NCBI GenBank assembly: GCA_965208015.1
Contig: OZ242308.1
Span: 620,001 to 684,000 of the forward strand
Reading direction: 5' to 3'
DNA from: Bin87 sp965208015
GTDB lineage: Bacteria > Chloroflexota > Dehalococcoidia > Lucifugimonadales > UBA3495
Length of the DNA stretch: 64,000 nt
Below are positions 8,589 to 17,627 of the stretch, piece after piece. A program made the translations under genes and the position numbers. The notes beneath the pieces are model-generated. The model did not search any database. It saw only the letters and a program-made list of their open reading frames with translations, and was not told the DNA's origin. Each line of letters starts with the position of its first letter. Position 1 is the stretch's first letter.

Positions 8589-8595
8589 TTGTCAA

Positions 8596-11500
8596 ATGAG
8601 TAGAAAAACGAGAAAGCTGATATGGTCAGCGCCCCTGGTGGCGGTACTCGCCATTGCCGGCGCCCTGGCCATCTTTGCGGCGCTTGGGCCCAACCTGGCC
8701 CAGGCGACCCACGAAATGCTGCCCGGCCCACCGACCGACCTGTCGGTTGAGCCAGCGGAAGGCAACGCGGGGCGGACCACGCTGGTGCTGACCTGGAAAG
8801 CGCCGGAAAACAGCACGGTCACCGGCTACCGCATCGACTATTCTACGGACAACGTGGAATACAAGGAGTTGGTGCCTAACTCTGGCAGCACGGCGACTAC
8901 GTACACGCATACCGGCTTGGATTCCGGCAAGATGTACGTCTACCGGGTGTTCGCCATCAACAACGCCGGCACCGGCCTGGTCTCCGAGACGTACTCGAAT
9001 TCCACCAATGGCCCGGCGGGTAAGCCCGACGATGTCATAGGCTTGACGGCAGCCCGCGCTGCCACCACCCCCGAAAAGTGGAGTGAGATCAACCTGAGCT
9101 GGACCGAACCATACGGCGGTGGGAAGAAGATAACCGGGTACTGCATCGAGACCGTGGACGATCCCACACCCTGGCCAGCTGCTGCTGCCGGGTGCCGTGC
9201 TGCTACGATACCGAGCGCTGACGTGCCATTTGTTGCTAGCGCCGACGGCGTCGCCGCTGGCACTGTCGGTATCACTCTCACCGGTGACACGATGACCACG
9301 CACACAGACGAAGGTCTTGACGCGGGAGAGCGGCGTTTCTACCGGGTGTTTGCGCTCACCGGCGCGATTGTCGACGGTACAGACGGGCGGGCCGTATCCG
9401 GGATGCCTTCCAACGTCGCCAGCGCCATAACCGCTCACCGCGAGAATCCGATGCCGCCGGGAACCGTGCGGGCGGCGGAGAACGTTGGTAGGACGGATGT
9501 CATTCTTTACTGGTACTGGCCGGCCAGTAACGGTGGCATGGACGTCTCGAACTTTCGGGTCGAAGTGACCACAAACCCAAACAGTTGGCCGAATCCGTCC
9601 GATACGGATACCGGTGCGGATGCTAATGCGTTCGACGGCACCTCCGTTACTAATGCCGTGGGCACAACCCCCGCCGAGCATGATGACGGCGTGTTGACGC
9701 CGGTTACAGCGGCAGCTGCTCAAACCGTATCGGCAACGGCACAAGCGACCCATACTCACGCCGTCCCTGAAGCGGTGACCAACAAGAGGTTGTACTATCG
9801 CGTTTTCACCGAGACAGGTACAGCCGCTAACAACGATGTGCTGCGGAGCAGCCCTAGCAATGTCGTCTCCATTGTCGTGAACGACGGCCTCTCCAACACG
9901 GCCTCCAACCCGACCACGCCGCTCTTCACTGATAGTGCTACTGATGATGACACCGGCGCTGACGGAGGAAAGGGCGAAATCGGATTGACGTGGAAGGCCG
10001 GATTGTACGACGACCCCAACGACGATCCCGATGCGGGTGCTACTGTCCCTTATGCCGCGTCCGGTTACCGCATTGACTACGCGCTTGGGACGGACGAAAC
10101 CCCTGCCAATGATCTGTTGAAGTGGAAGCCGCTGTGGGGCAACACTGGCTTCACCAGAACCCAGTTCACGCACCAGTCCCTGAAGCCGGAGACCAGGGTC
10201 TATTACCGCGTCTTCGCCATCGGCTCGGCCCAGGCGATCAGCTCTGCGGCTGGTCCCCAGAACGCTACCACCGATGAGGCCGGCGCTCTGGCCAAGGTCA
10301 GAAACGTGCGGGCAATGGCGGATAACCCCACCCAAATCACCGTCACCTGGGACGTTCCCGCGGACACCAGCGCCGACGATATCGAGCGGTACAACGTCCA
10401 GCAGAAGATGCTGGGCACCGCCGATCCTGCCCTTACCGAGTTCGAGAAGACAGAGTCGGGCTCGGTCACGACCTACGTCCACAAGAAGCTGAGCGAAAGC
10501 CAAACCTGGCTCTATCGCGTGGCGGCGGTGGAAGATGGACGGACCACTGATCCGGCAGCCAGCGAATACTCCGAATGGGTGACCGCGACGACTCCCGAGG
10601 CAGGCAAGCCCGATATGCCCATTGGCTTGGTGGCGGAAGACGCCAGGGATTCGAGCCTGACCGCTCCGGGCGACCGGGGCGTGCTCCTGATCTGGAACAT
10701 GCCGATGGGCCCGGCCGGGTCCGAGGTCGAAATGTACAAGATCGAGCGGAAGGTGATGGGCAAGGACGATGACTTCAAACCCTTAATGACGACCGACGGT
10801 ATCCGCACCACCGATACCGACAAGGATGAGCCCAAACTGGACGAGGGCGAGGTTCGCTATTACCGGGTCGCCGCCGTCAGCAAGACCCGATTGACAGGCG
10901 AGTGGGCCACAGTTCGCTTCCCCACCGACCTGATGATGGTTCCTGACGCGCCGACGATGCTGTCCGCCACGAAGGACGCGGACATGCCCACGTCGCAGAT
11001 CAACCTGACGTGGACCGCGCCCGATATGGCCGACGCCACCGTCACCGGCTACATCATCGAGCGGGCCTACGGGGACGTGATGTTCCTGGACGCTGACGAT
11101 GGTGTTGCGCATCCCGACTACGCTTTCTCCGACCACATGGAATGGTGGGAGACCCTGAACTGCGCGGGAATGCTCAATGCCGTGGGCAGCGACGCTGACC
11201 CCGACATGGACAGCGACGACAAGGCGATGTACTGCAAGCACTATGCCATGAGTGGTCCCACTGCCGACATGACTTTCCCGGCTGAAAAGCTGATTGCGGC
11301 CGACAGTGACGTGGACATGAAGATCGAAGAGTACTTCAACAAGCGCTACGAGGTCATCACCGACGCCACGGCGATGTCCCACGAGGACACCGGCCTGATG
11401 CCCAACACCGAGTACTCGTATCGCATCCGCGCCGCCCACGGCATGTACGCCGGCATGTGGTCGAACACGGCCATGGCGATGACCGAGGCGGAAGCAGTCA

Positions 11501-11814
11501 TCGAACTGAGCGCGCCGGACACGGTCACGGCGATGCTTGACCCGGATGATGCTCGCATGGATGACGTCATAGTCACCTGGACGGGTGGCTCCGGCCCTGA
11601 GGGGTACAAGGTAGCCATCGGCATCTTCACCCGTGACTTCAGCACGCTCCTGGTTGACCGGGTCGTCAACGACGCCACTGGGGGCACGCACAAGTTTGAT
11701 GACTTGCCTGACGGCGAATACGTGTTCGTCGTGGCAACCTATCATCCGGATGCGCCAACAGTAGGCATGTCCAAGGGGTCCAACGTGGTTGCGGTCGTTG
11801 CGGTCAGCAACTAA
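8596..11814 (+). CDS. secreted protein of tandem fibronectin type III domains
   Basis: A 1,072-residue protein. The N-terminus MSRKTRKLIWSAPLVAVLAI is a charged signal sequence with a cleavable or anchoring helix to about residue 37. About eight Fn3 modules follow, each recognisable by a hydrophobic start such as PPTDLSVEPAEG or KPDMPIGLVAED, a strand LTWxAP, a YRIDYS or YKIERK strand and a YYRVFAI/YRVAAV strand. Later modules carry acidic Asp/Met-rich insertions. There is no LPXTG or hydrophobic C-terminus; the protein ends in a domain strand. The start is the ATG behind the hairpin leader; an upstream in-frame ATG at 8356 would put repeat DNA into the protein. It is probably a cell-surface adhesin or matrix protein. 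Confidence 0.88.
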   Translation: MSRKTRKLIWSAPLVAVLAIAGALAIFAALGPNLAQATHEMLPGPPTDLSVEPAEGNAGRTTLVLTWKAPENSTVTGYRIDYSTDNVEYKELVPNSGSTATTYTHTGLDSGKMYVYRVFAINNAGTGLVSETYSNSTNGPAGKPDDVIGLTAARAATTPEKWSEINLSWTEPYGGGKKITGYCIETVDDPTPWPAAAAGCRAATIPSADVPFVASADGVAAGTVGITLTGDTMTTHTDEGLDAGERRFYRVFALTGAIVDGTDGRAVSGMPSNVASAITAHRENPMPPGTVRAAENVGRTDVILYWYWPASNGGMDVSNFRVEVTTNPNSWPNPSDTDTGADANAFDGTSVTNAVGTTPAEHDDGVLTPVTAAAAQTVSATAQATHTHAVPEAVTNKRLYYRVFTETGTAANNDVLRSSPSNVVSIVVNDGLSNTASNPTTPLFTDSATDDDTGADGGKGEIGLTWKAGLYDDPNDDPDAGATVPYAASGYRIDYALGTDETPANDLLKWKPLWGNTGFTRTQFTHQSLKPETRVYYRVFAIGSAQAISSAAGPQNATTDEAGALAKVRNVRAMADNPTQITVTWDVPADTSADDIERYNVQQKMLGTADPALTEFEKTESGSVTTYVHKKLSESQTWLYRVAAVEDGRTTDPAASEYSEWVTATTPEAGKPDMPIGLVAEDARDSSLTAPGDRGVLLIWNMPMGPAGSEVEMYKIERKVMGKDDDFKPLMTTDGIRTTDTDKDEPKLDEGEVRYYRVAAVSKTRLTGEWATVRFPTDLMMVPDAPTMLSATKDADMPTSQINLTWTAPDMADATVTGYIIERAYGDVMFLDADDGVAHPDYAFSDHMEWWETLNCAGMLNAVGSDADPDMDSDDKAMYCKHYAMSGPTADMTFPAEKLIAADSDVDMKIEEYFNKRYEVITDATAMSHEDTGLMPNTEYSYRIRAAHGMYAGMWSNTAMAMTEAEAVIELSAPDTVTAMLDPDDARMDDVIVTWTGGSGPEGYKVAIGIFTRDFSTLLVDRVVNDATGGTHKFDDLPDGEYVFVVATYHPDAPTVGMSKGSNVVAVVAVSN

Positions 11815-11827
11815 GCGGCTGCAATCA

Positions 11828-11863
11828 GGGGGTTCCCGCACTGGCCTTCCCAGGGGAACCCCC
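11828..11863 (+). terminator. strong GC hairpin after the Fn3 gene
   Basis: GGGGGTTCCC and GGGAACCCCC are perfect complements, 13 bases past the stop codon. No T-tract follows, so it may terminate weakly or stabilise the 3' end. Confidence 0.5.
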
Positions 11864-11890
11864 ACCCACCCCGCGATGCGAAGCAAAGAC

Positions 11891-11906
11891 AATCTCAAAG
11901 GAGATT
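11891..11906 (+). promoter_or_regulatory. hairpin over the ribosome binding site of the TIG protein gene
   Basis: AATCTC (11891-11896) pairs with GAGATT (11901-11906) around AAAG, burying the AAAGGAG translation signal. The 25 bases down to the ATG and the first codons (MSNKTRKRIWS) nearly match those of the Fn3 gene at 8596. Confidence 0.6.
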
Positions 11907-11913
11907 CAGTCAA

Positions 11914-14514
11914 ATGAGTAACAAAACGAGAAAGCGCATCTGGTCGATGTCGCTGGTGATGTCAATAGCCATCATCGGCGCGTTGGCCGCATTCGTTGTG
12001 CTGGCGAACAACCCTGGGTCCACTGCGGCCCACGGCGGCTCGGTGACGAACCACTGTGATGACCTGGCCAGCCACGGTGGACCTTTCCAACAGGCTGGCA
12101 TTGACCAGCACGACGAAGACTGGGCGATGGACCCCAATCATCCGCACACCTGCGCCGATGGCAGCGGGAACCCGGATGCCCCCGTCCCGCCGCGTCCCGA
12201 CCCGGAGGCGGAGGACATGATCGCGTCCAGCAGCACCTCGGCCAGCGCCAACGTGAAGCTGACGCTCGACATAGTCAGCTTGCCGAGGAACCTGTCGGAC
12301 GGCAGTTCCATCGTCCTCTACCTGGAGGATGACTACAAGGTGCCGGACAGCATTGACGCGGACGACGTGTACTTCATCGTTCCCGGTTCGCGCAATCAGC
12401 GCACCAACAACGGTGGTCGCGTCTTCGCCACCTACGCCGTGGAGATCAGCGACGACGACCACTTCGGCGGCGACGACGACTGGGACATCCAAGTCTTCGT
12501 GCCTGACTTCGACACCCGGGACGTTGACGACGCAGCAGGGTTCCAGGCCCCGATGATGGGCGAGCCCCTGCAAATGGTCATCACCAAGGCCGCCGGCATC
12601 AACAACCCCAGCGAAGCCCACGACAACAAGAACGACTACGCCGCCGGCTACAAGTGGAGCTATGAGGTTCTGGATCCCGGCGTCAGCGTCCCTGACGCGC
12701 CCGCCGACAACACGGAAGACGACCTCATCGTCAAGGCCAAGATTTCGCTGTCCGACGAGGACAACGATCGGGGCTACGAGCTGACCGTAACCGGCTCCGG
12801 TTTCAACAACGGGACCTCCGCCGCCGTTCACGTGCTCAGCGGCGTGTCCGAGGAGCCCTCCTGCTCTCAGGTTCTCCAGATGGGCACCCGGGCCGGCATC
12901 GCCACCGTGGGCAGCGACGACAAGGTCGCCGTTACCTTCGAGGTGACCGTGCCGACATTCCAGGCCGGCGACGGCAACTACATCTGCATGGTGGACGGCG
13001 AAGGCCGCGCGTCCTCCGACGACGTTGAGCAGTTCGAGCTGCAGCCCTCCATCCGCATCGTGCCCGCCTCGGCCGCTGCCGGCGACACCGTTACCGTGTT
13101 CGCCCAGGACTATCCCGGCGGCACCTTCGACGGGCTGATGATAGCCAGCCAGGACGTGCTCAGTGAGAAAATCACTGTAAACGGCCAGGAAGTTGACAAC
13201 CCGAACTATATCGAAGGCATCGTCGCTACCAACATCGGCCGCGATGGTTCCGCCACCGTTACCTTCGACCTGCCCGGCGAACTGAACGACAGCGCCCTGG
13301 AGGGCACCGTTCGCATCGATGCCTCGTGGGGCGGCGACGGTGAAGACACCAAGATCACCATCACCGGCTCCCAGCTCTCCCTGAGCAAGGGCGAGGCCCT
13401 GGCCAACGAGCTGATCACCATCTCCGGCGACGGCTTCGGCGGGGACTACATCGACGTCAGGAAGATCACCATCGACGGCGCTCCCCTGATGGTTGACAGC
13501 GACTCCAGCCACCGCATGGACGGCATGACCGTGGTTGACGTTTCCAACGCCGGCCAGTTCGTCGCCTCCGTGGTGCTGTGGCCTCAATCGGTCAGCGGCA
13601 GCAACCCGTCCCTCATCGCGGGCACCCACACCATCAGGGTGGAGGACGACGCCGGGTTCTCCGGCTCCGCCATCATCTCCATCCCTGATGCGTCCATCAG
13701 CGTCACCCCCTCGGTGGCCGGCCCCCGGGACATCATCACCATCACCGGCGAGAACTGGCCCATCGACAACGTTGACGGCGCCGCTCCTCCCGCCGTGGAC
13801 ATCAAGATTTCCGACGGCGCCCGCACTCGCCGGTACAGCGCCTTCGCTGACAGCGCCGGCCGCTTCACCATCGAGCACCGGGTCGCCTCCGACGTGGCCA
13901 TCCCGTCCACCAACATGGTGCGCGCGGAAATGGCCACCGACATCGTGAAGGTGGGCAACTTTGAAGTTCCTGCCGCCATTATCACCATCGAGCCCGCCGA
14001 GGGCCAGCCTGGTGACCACATCAGCCTGTCCGTTGACGGCATGCCCGTGTACCAGCAGGTTGACCGGGTGGAGATCGGCGGCCGCAGCGTGATGCCCGTG
14101 GGCAACTTCAGCACCGACTCCAACGGCGACGTGACCGTGGACGGCGTGCTGATCCCCGGCCTGGATCCCGGCACCTACAGCGTGCTGCTGGACGTGGAAG
14201 ACACCATCGCCATCGGCGAGCTGAACGTGCTGGCTGAGTCGGCCGCGGTCGGCGCGGCTGCCGCGCTGCCCGGCGCCGTGGAAGCCCTGGGCGACAGCCT
14301 GGTTGCCATCTTCTACTTCGACGACGTGGGCAAGGAGTGGTCCTTCTACGACCCGCGCCCCGAGTTCAGCGACCTCAACACCCTGTCCGAAATGTTCGGC
14401 GGCGAGGCCTACTGGATCCTGGTCAGCGAGACCGTGGAAGACGTGGTCCTGAACAACAAGGTCCGCAGTCTCACCTGCCGTGGCGACGACTGCTGGAACC
14501 TGGAGGTCTGGTAG
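11914..14514 (+). CDS. secreted protein with IPT/TIG-like repeats
   Basis: An 866-residue exported protein. A signal sequence similar to that of the preceding Fn3 protein (MSNKTRKRIWSMSLVMSIAI) ends near AAHG, residue 38. A His/Asp-rich region follows, then from about residue 290 several Ig-like repeats with the IPT/TIG hallmark of a Gly-rich turn after a strand: LTVTGSGFNNGT, VTVFAQDYPGGTF, ITISGDGFGGDYI and ITITGENWPID. The C-terminal 75 residues (VAIFYFDDVGKEWSFYDPRP to WNLEVW, with one CRGDDC disulfide candidate) form a separate compact domain. It probably works on the cell surface together with the Fn3 protein. Confidence 0.85.
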   Translation: MSNKTRKRIWSMSLVMSIAIIGALAAFVVLANNPGSTAAHGGSVTNHCDDLASHGGPFQQAGIDQHDEDWAMDPNHPHTCADGSGNPDAPVPPRPDPEAEDMIASSSTSASANVKLTLDIVSLPRNLSDGSSIVLYLEDDYKVPDSIDADDVYFIVPGSRNQRTNNGGRVFATYAVEISDDDHFGGDDDWDIQVFVPDFDTRDVDDAAGFQAPMMGEPLQMVITKAAGINNPSEAHDNKNDYAAGYKWSYEVLDPGVSVPDAPADNTEDDLIVKAKISLSDEDNDRGYELTVTGSGFNNGTSAAVHVLSGVSEEPSCSQVLQMGTRAGIATVGSDDKVAVTFEVTVPTFQAGDGNYICMVDGEGRASSDDVEQFELQPSIRIVPASAAAGDTVTVFAQDYPGGTFDGLMIASQDVLSEKITVNGQEVDNPNYIEGIVATNIGRDGSATVTFDLPGELNDSALEGTVRIDASWGGDGEDTKITITGSQLSLSKGEALANELITISGDGFGGDYIDVRKITIDGAPLMVDSDSSHRMDGMTVVDVSNAGQFVASVVLWPQSVSGSNPSLIAGTHTIRVEDDAGFSGSAIISIPDASISVTPSVAGPRDIITITGENWPIDNVDGAAPPAVDIKISDGARTRRYSAFADSAGRFTIEHRVASDVAIPSTNMVRAEMATDIVKVGNFEVPAAIITIEPAEGQPGDHISLSVDGMPVYQQVDRVEIGGRSVMPVGNFSTDSNGDVTVDGVLIPGLDPGTYSVLLDVEDTIAIGELNVLAESAAVGAAAALPGAVEALGDSLVAIFYFDDVGKEWSFYDPRPEFSDLNTLSEMFGGEAYWILVSETVEDVVLNNKVRSLTCRGDDCWNLEVW

Positions 14515-14570
14515 GCCGTCGTCCCCGCAGGGGAGCGACAGTCAACCGACTGAATGAGTGTCCAGTAAAG

Positions 14571-14604
14571 CGCCCCCGCTCCCGTGGCTCACGCTGCGGG
14601 GGCG
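14571..14604 (+). terminator. GC hairpin between surface-protein genes
   Basis: CGCCCCCGC pairs with GCGGGGGCG around a 16-base loop, 57 bases after the TIG gene and 31 bases before the collagen-like gene. There is no T-tract, so it is a possible attenuator rather than a certain terminator. Confidence 0.45.
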
Positions 14605-14634
14605 GGGAAACCACCCCAAGCAGGAGCAAATGAG

Positions 14635-15327
14635 ATGAAGAGAATTGGAGCGATGGCGGCGGTGGCGTTGATTGCCCTGCTGATCGCATTGCCCCTGGGC
14701 CTGGTTGCGGCCCAGGGAGATGCGCCGCGGGCCAACGTGCCTCCCGCCTTCATATTCGGCTACGCCATGGCCGACGGTCTCCCCGTACCCGAGGGGACCA
14801 TGGTCACCGCGATGGCCGGCGACGAGAAGATCGGTTCCACCACCACCATGATGGGGGGCCACTACGAGTTGCAGCTGATGCAGCCCATGGACTCCGCCGC
14901 CATGGTGACGTTCATGATCGGTGAGCGCATGGTGGACTACGAGTACACCTGGATGAGCGGCGACCGGATGATCATGGACCTGTCCGCCGACCTGGCCAGC
15001 CAGGGCGCAGGCGCCATGGGTCCGGCCGGCCCCTCCGGCGCGGCGGGCCCTCCGGGCGTCCCCGGACCTGCCGGCGCTGACGGAGCCGACGGAGCCGACG
15101 GCCGGGACGGCCGTGACGGCGCCGCCGGCGCAGCCGGTGGCCCTGGTCCCCAGGGCGAGCAGGGCATCGCCGGGCCTCCGGGCCCTCCGGGTCCTTCGGG
15201 CCCTCCCGGTGAGATCGGCCCGGCCGGTTCCGGTGGTTCCATGGGCATCATCGCGCTGATCGTGGCCATCGTGGCCGTGATAATCGCGATCGTGGCCGTG
15301 GTCATGGGACGGCGCACCACCGCGTAA
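14635..15327 (+). CDS. membrane-anchored collagen-like protein
   Basis: A 230-residue protein. A signal peptide (MKRIGAMAAVALIALLIALP, cleavage near VAAQG) leads to a small beta-rich domain of about 95 residues. This is followed by about 24 Gly-X-Y triplets (GPAGPSGAAGPPGVPGPAG and similar) and a C-terminal transmembrane helix (MGIIALIVAIVAVIIAIVAV) with a GRRTTA cytoplasmic tail. Triplets are rich in Pro at X and in charged GRDGRDGAA units, as in bacterial triple helices. The ATG at 14635 has GGAG nine bases upstream. The domain order suggests a trimer projecting a head from the membrane, although here the collagen stalk is next to the membrane. Confidence 0.85.
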   Translation: MKRIGAMAAVALIALLIALPLGLVAAQGDAPRANVPPAFIFGYAMADGLPVPEGTMVTAMAGDEKIGSTTTMMGGHYELQLMQPMDSAAMVTFMIGERMVDYEYTWMSGDRMIMDLSADLASQGAGAMGPAGPSGAAGPPGVPGPAGADGADGADGRDGRDGAAGAAGGPGPQGEQGIAGPPGPPGPSGPPGEIGPAGSGGSMGIIALIVAIVAVIIAIVAVVMGRRTTA

Positions 15328-15373
15328 CCCCCGGATCAGGGTTGCCCCTGCGGCGACCGACGATCCGAAAAGC

Positions 15374-15402
15374 GGCCCCCGTCGGCAACGGCGGGGGCCT
15401 TT
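15374..15402 (+). terminator. rho-independent-like terminator
   Basis: GGCCCCCG and CGGGGGCC form a perfect GC stem with a ten-base loop, followed by TTTGC. It lies 47 bases after the collagen-like gene and closes the surface-protein group. Confidence 0.75.
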
Positions 15403-15548
15403 GCGTTATCCAAAAATTGTTCAAAAACGCGCGCCCGCGCCGATGCCGACTCCCCACCGGGCCGGCTAGCATTAGCCTGGCCTCATACGAGACTGGCGAA
15501 GAGCCGATACACGGCGGATAACTGATGCAGACCAACGGGAGCACGGAC

Positions 15549-16259
15549 ATGAAACGCAACCACCTGCTACGCCCCCGGATCGCCGGGCGAATGATGCCCC
15601 GGCGAGCGATGCTGGCCCTGGCCGCGGCTGCGCTGCTGGTGGGGTCGATGCTGGCCGCCCTGGGCGCGGGCCCCGACGACACCGCCAACGCCACGGCGTC
15701 CAACACGGGTGGCCGGTGGCAGGCGTTCGAGGGACACGCCTTCGCCGACAGCAGGATCGTGCCCACCGGGGTCTCCCTGGTGGCCTGCCTCGGCGGCTGC
15801 GACGAAGGCTACGTCAGCGAGCCCGTGGCTATCGGCCAGGACGGGCGCTACAGCAGCCTGAAGGTCGAGCCCGGCGCGGCCAACCGCAGCGCCCTGCCCG
15901 ACGCCGACGTCATCACCTTCTGGCTGGTGGGGCACAACGACCGCGTATCCGCCGTCCAGTCATGGCTGTTCACTGGCGACGGCCAGACCCGCGAGCTGCA
16001 CCTCAGCTTCCACAAGCTGCCGGTGCCGTCGCGCGGCCTTGCGTCATCGGGCGGAAGCGCGGGCGCGGTGACCACCGACCTGAGGGTGCCCGATGCCGAG
16101 GAACTGAGGTTGACTCCGGCGCCCACCCCACGCAGCTACATCAACTCCTGGTCCTACGCCGGTGTGCCGGCGCTGCCCGGCCTCACGATTTTGGTAGGGT
16201 TCTTGATCGCCGTCATCGGAGTGGCGCTGCTGGTCCACCGGCGCCGCCTCACCTGGTAG
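15549..16259 (+). CDS. exported membrane-anchored protein, unknown function
   Basis: A 236-residue protein starting MKRNHLLRPRIAGRM, chosen because GGGAG stands seven bases upstream; a further ATG at 15525 is in frame. A signal helix (MLALAAAALLVGSMLAALGAG) precedes a soluble domain of about 130 residues with a CLGGC pair. A Ser/Pro linker and a C-terminal transmembrane helix (LPGLTILVGFLIAVIGVALL) ending in HRRRLTW follow. The domain has FEGHAFADSRIVPTGVSLVAC, similar in design to the head of the collagen-like neighbour (FIFGYAMADGLPVPEGTMVTA), so the two may share a carboxypeptidase-regulatory-like beta fold. Role unknown. Confidence 0.75.
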   Translation: MKRNHLLRPRIAGRMMPRRAMLALAAAALLVGSMLAALGAGPDDTANATASNTGGRWQAFEGHAFADSRIVPTGVSLVACLGGCDEGYVSEPVAIGQDGRYSSLKVEPGAANRSALPDADVITFWLVGHNDRVSAVQSWLFTGDGQTRELHLSFHKLPVPSRGLASSGGSAGAVTTDLRVPDAEELRLTPAPTPRSYINSWSYAGVPALPGLTILVGFLIAVIGVALLVHRRRLTW

Positions 16260-16275
16260 GCCGGCGGCGCAGCGA

Positions 16276-17541
16276 CTACTCGTCGTCCAGCCCGGGCACC
16301 GGGAACCGGCGGCTGAGGTGTCGCACCTCGTCGCCGATGGCAGACATCGCCGCATGATCCACCGTGGAGTCCGGCCCAATGCTGCCCAGCGTCCGCACGA
16401 TGAGCCGGGCCACCTGGCGCGTGTCCTCCTCGCCCATGCCCCGGCTGGTGATGGCAGGAGTGCCCAGGCGCAAGCCCGACGCGGTGCGCGGCGGCAGCTG
16501 GTCGTAGGGGATCGCGTTCTTGTTGGCCACGATGTTCACCGATTCCAGCGCCCGCTCCGCCTGCCGGCCGGTGATGCCCAGCGGTGTCAGGTCCACCAGC
16601 ATCAGGTGATTGTCGGTTCCGCCGGCCACCAGGCGGACGCCGGCCTCGGATAGCTCCTGCGCCATCACCTGAGCATTGGCCACCACCTGGTGAGCGTAGC
16701 GCGAGAAGTCGGGCTGTAGCGCCTCGCCGAAGCAGACCGCCTTGGCGGCGATAACGTGCATGAAGGGGCCGCCCTGCATGAAGGGAAACACCGCGAAGTC
16801 GATCTTGCGTCCCAGATCCTCTTCGGCCAGGATCATGCCGCCGCGCGGGCCGCGCAGGGTCTTCTGGGTGGTCGACGTGACGATCTGCGCGTGCGGGAAC
16901 GGCGACGGATGCGCGCCCCCGGCGATCAGGCCGGAGATGTGCGCCATGTCCACCATCAGCATCGCTCCCACCGAATCGGCAATCTCGCGGAACCGCGGGA
17001 AGTCCAGCACCCGGGAATAGCTGCTGCACCCGGCTACGATCAGCTTGGGATTGTGCTCCCGCGCCAGCCTATCTACCTGGCCATAGTCGATGGTCTCGGT
17101 CTCCCGGTCCACGCCGTAGGGTATGAAGTTGTACAGCTTGCCGGAAAAGTTGACGTTGGCCCCGTGGGTCAGGTGCCCGCCCATGTCCAGCTGCATCCCC
17201 AGCACGGTATCCCCGGGCTCCAGGACGGCGAAGTAGGCGGCCATGTTGGCCTGGGCGCCGCTGTGGGCCTGCACGTTGGCGTGCTCCGCGCCGAACAGTT
17301 CTTTGGCCCGGTCGATGGCCAGGGTTTCCACCACGTCAACGAACTCGCAGCCGCCGTAGTATCGCCGGCCGGGGTATCCCTCGGCGTACTTGTTGTTCAT
17401 CAACTGGGCCTGCGCTTCCAGCACCGCCTTGCTCGCGTAGTTCTCTGACGCGATCAGCACGATGGAATCGCGCTGGCGGCGGTTTTCGCTCTCAATGGCG
17501 ACGGCGACGGCGGGGTCAATGCGGTCAAGCAGTGTGGTCAT
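16276..17541 (-). CDS. glyA: serine hydroxymethyltransferase
   Basis: A 421-residue PLP enzyme of normal length that interconverts serine and glycine with tetrahydrofolate, feeding one-carbon metabolism in the cytosol. The N-terminal IVLIASENYASKAVLEAQ, the YAEGYPGRRYYGGCEFVD segment and the Schiff-base lysine motif TSTTQKTLRGPRGG (near residue 230) are all intact. The ATG at 17541 is used; a TTG two codons upstream is also possible, with GGGAG 10 bases before the ATG. It converges with the exported-protein gene at 16259. Confidence 0.97.
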   Translation of the reverse strand: MTTLLDRIDPAVAVAIESENRRQRDSIVLIASENYASKAVLEAQAQLMNNKYAEGYPGRRYYGGCEFVDVVETLAIDRAKELFGAEHANVQAHSGAQANMAAYFAVLEPGDTVLGMQLDMGGHLTHGANVNFSGKLYNFIPYGVDRETETIDYGQVDRLAREHNPKLIVAGCSSYSRVLDFPRFREIADSVGAMLMVDMAHISGLIAGGAHPSPFPHAQIVTSTTQKTLRGPRGGMILAEEDLGRKIDFAVFPFMQGGPFMHVIAAKAVCFGEALQPDFSRYAHQVVANAQVMAQELSEAGVRLVAGGTDNHLMLVDLTPLGITGRQAERALESVNIVANKNAIPYDQLPPRTASGLRLGTPAITSRGMGEEDTRQVARLIVRTLGSIGPDSTVDHAAMSAIGDEVRHLSRRFPVPGLDDE

Positions 17542-17627
17542 ATACAAGGTTCTCCCGTTATGAATTGGTTATTCGAATTTCGATAGCGTTTTAACATCAT
17601 AACAAATCAGCCTGGCGTCGCCGGCTC

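Noticed and set aside
8626..10503. Long open frame antisense to the Fn3 gene (and similar ones antisense to the TIG gene at 11962-14019)
   Set aside because: They mirror the codon bias of the sense genes, lack ribosome sites and show no family features.
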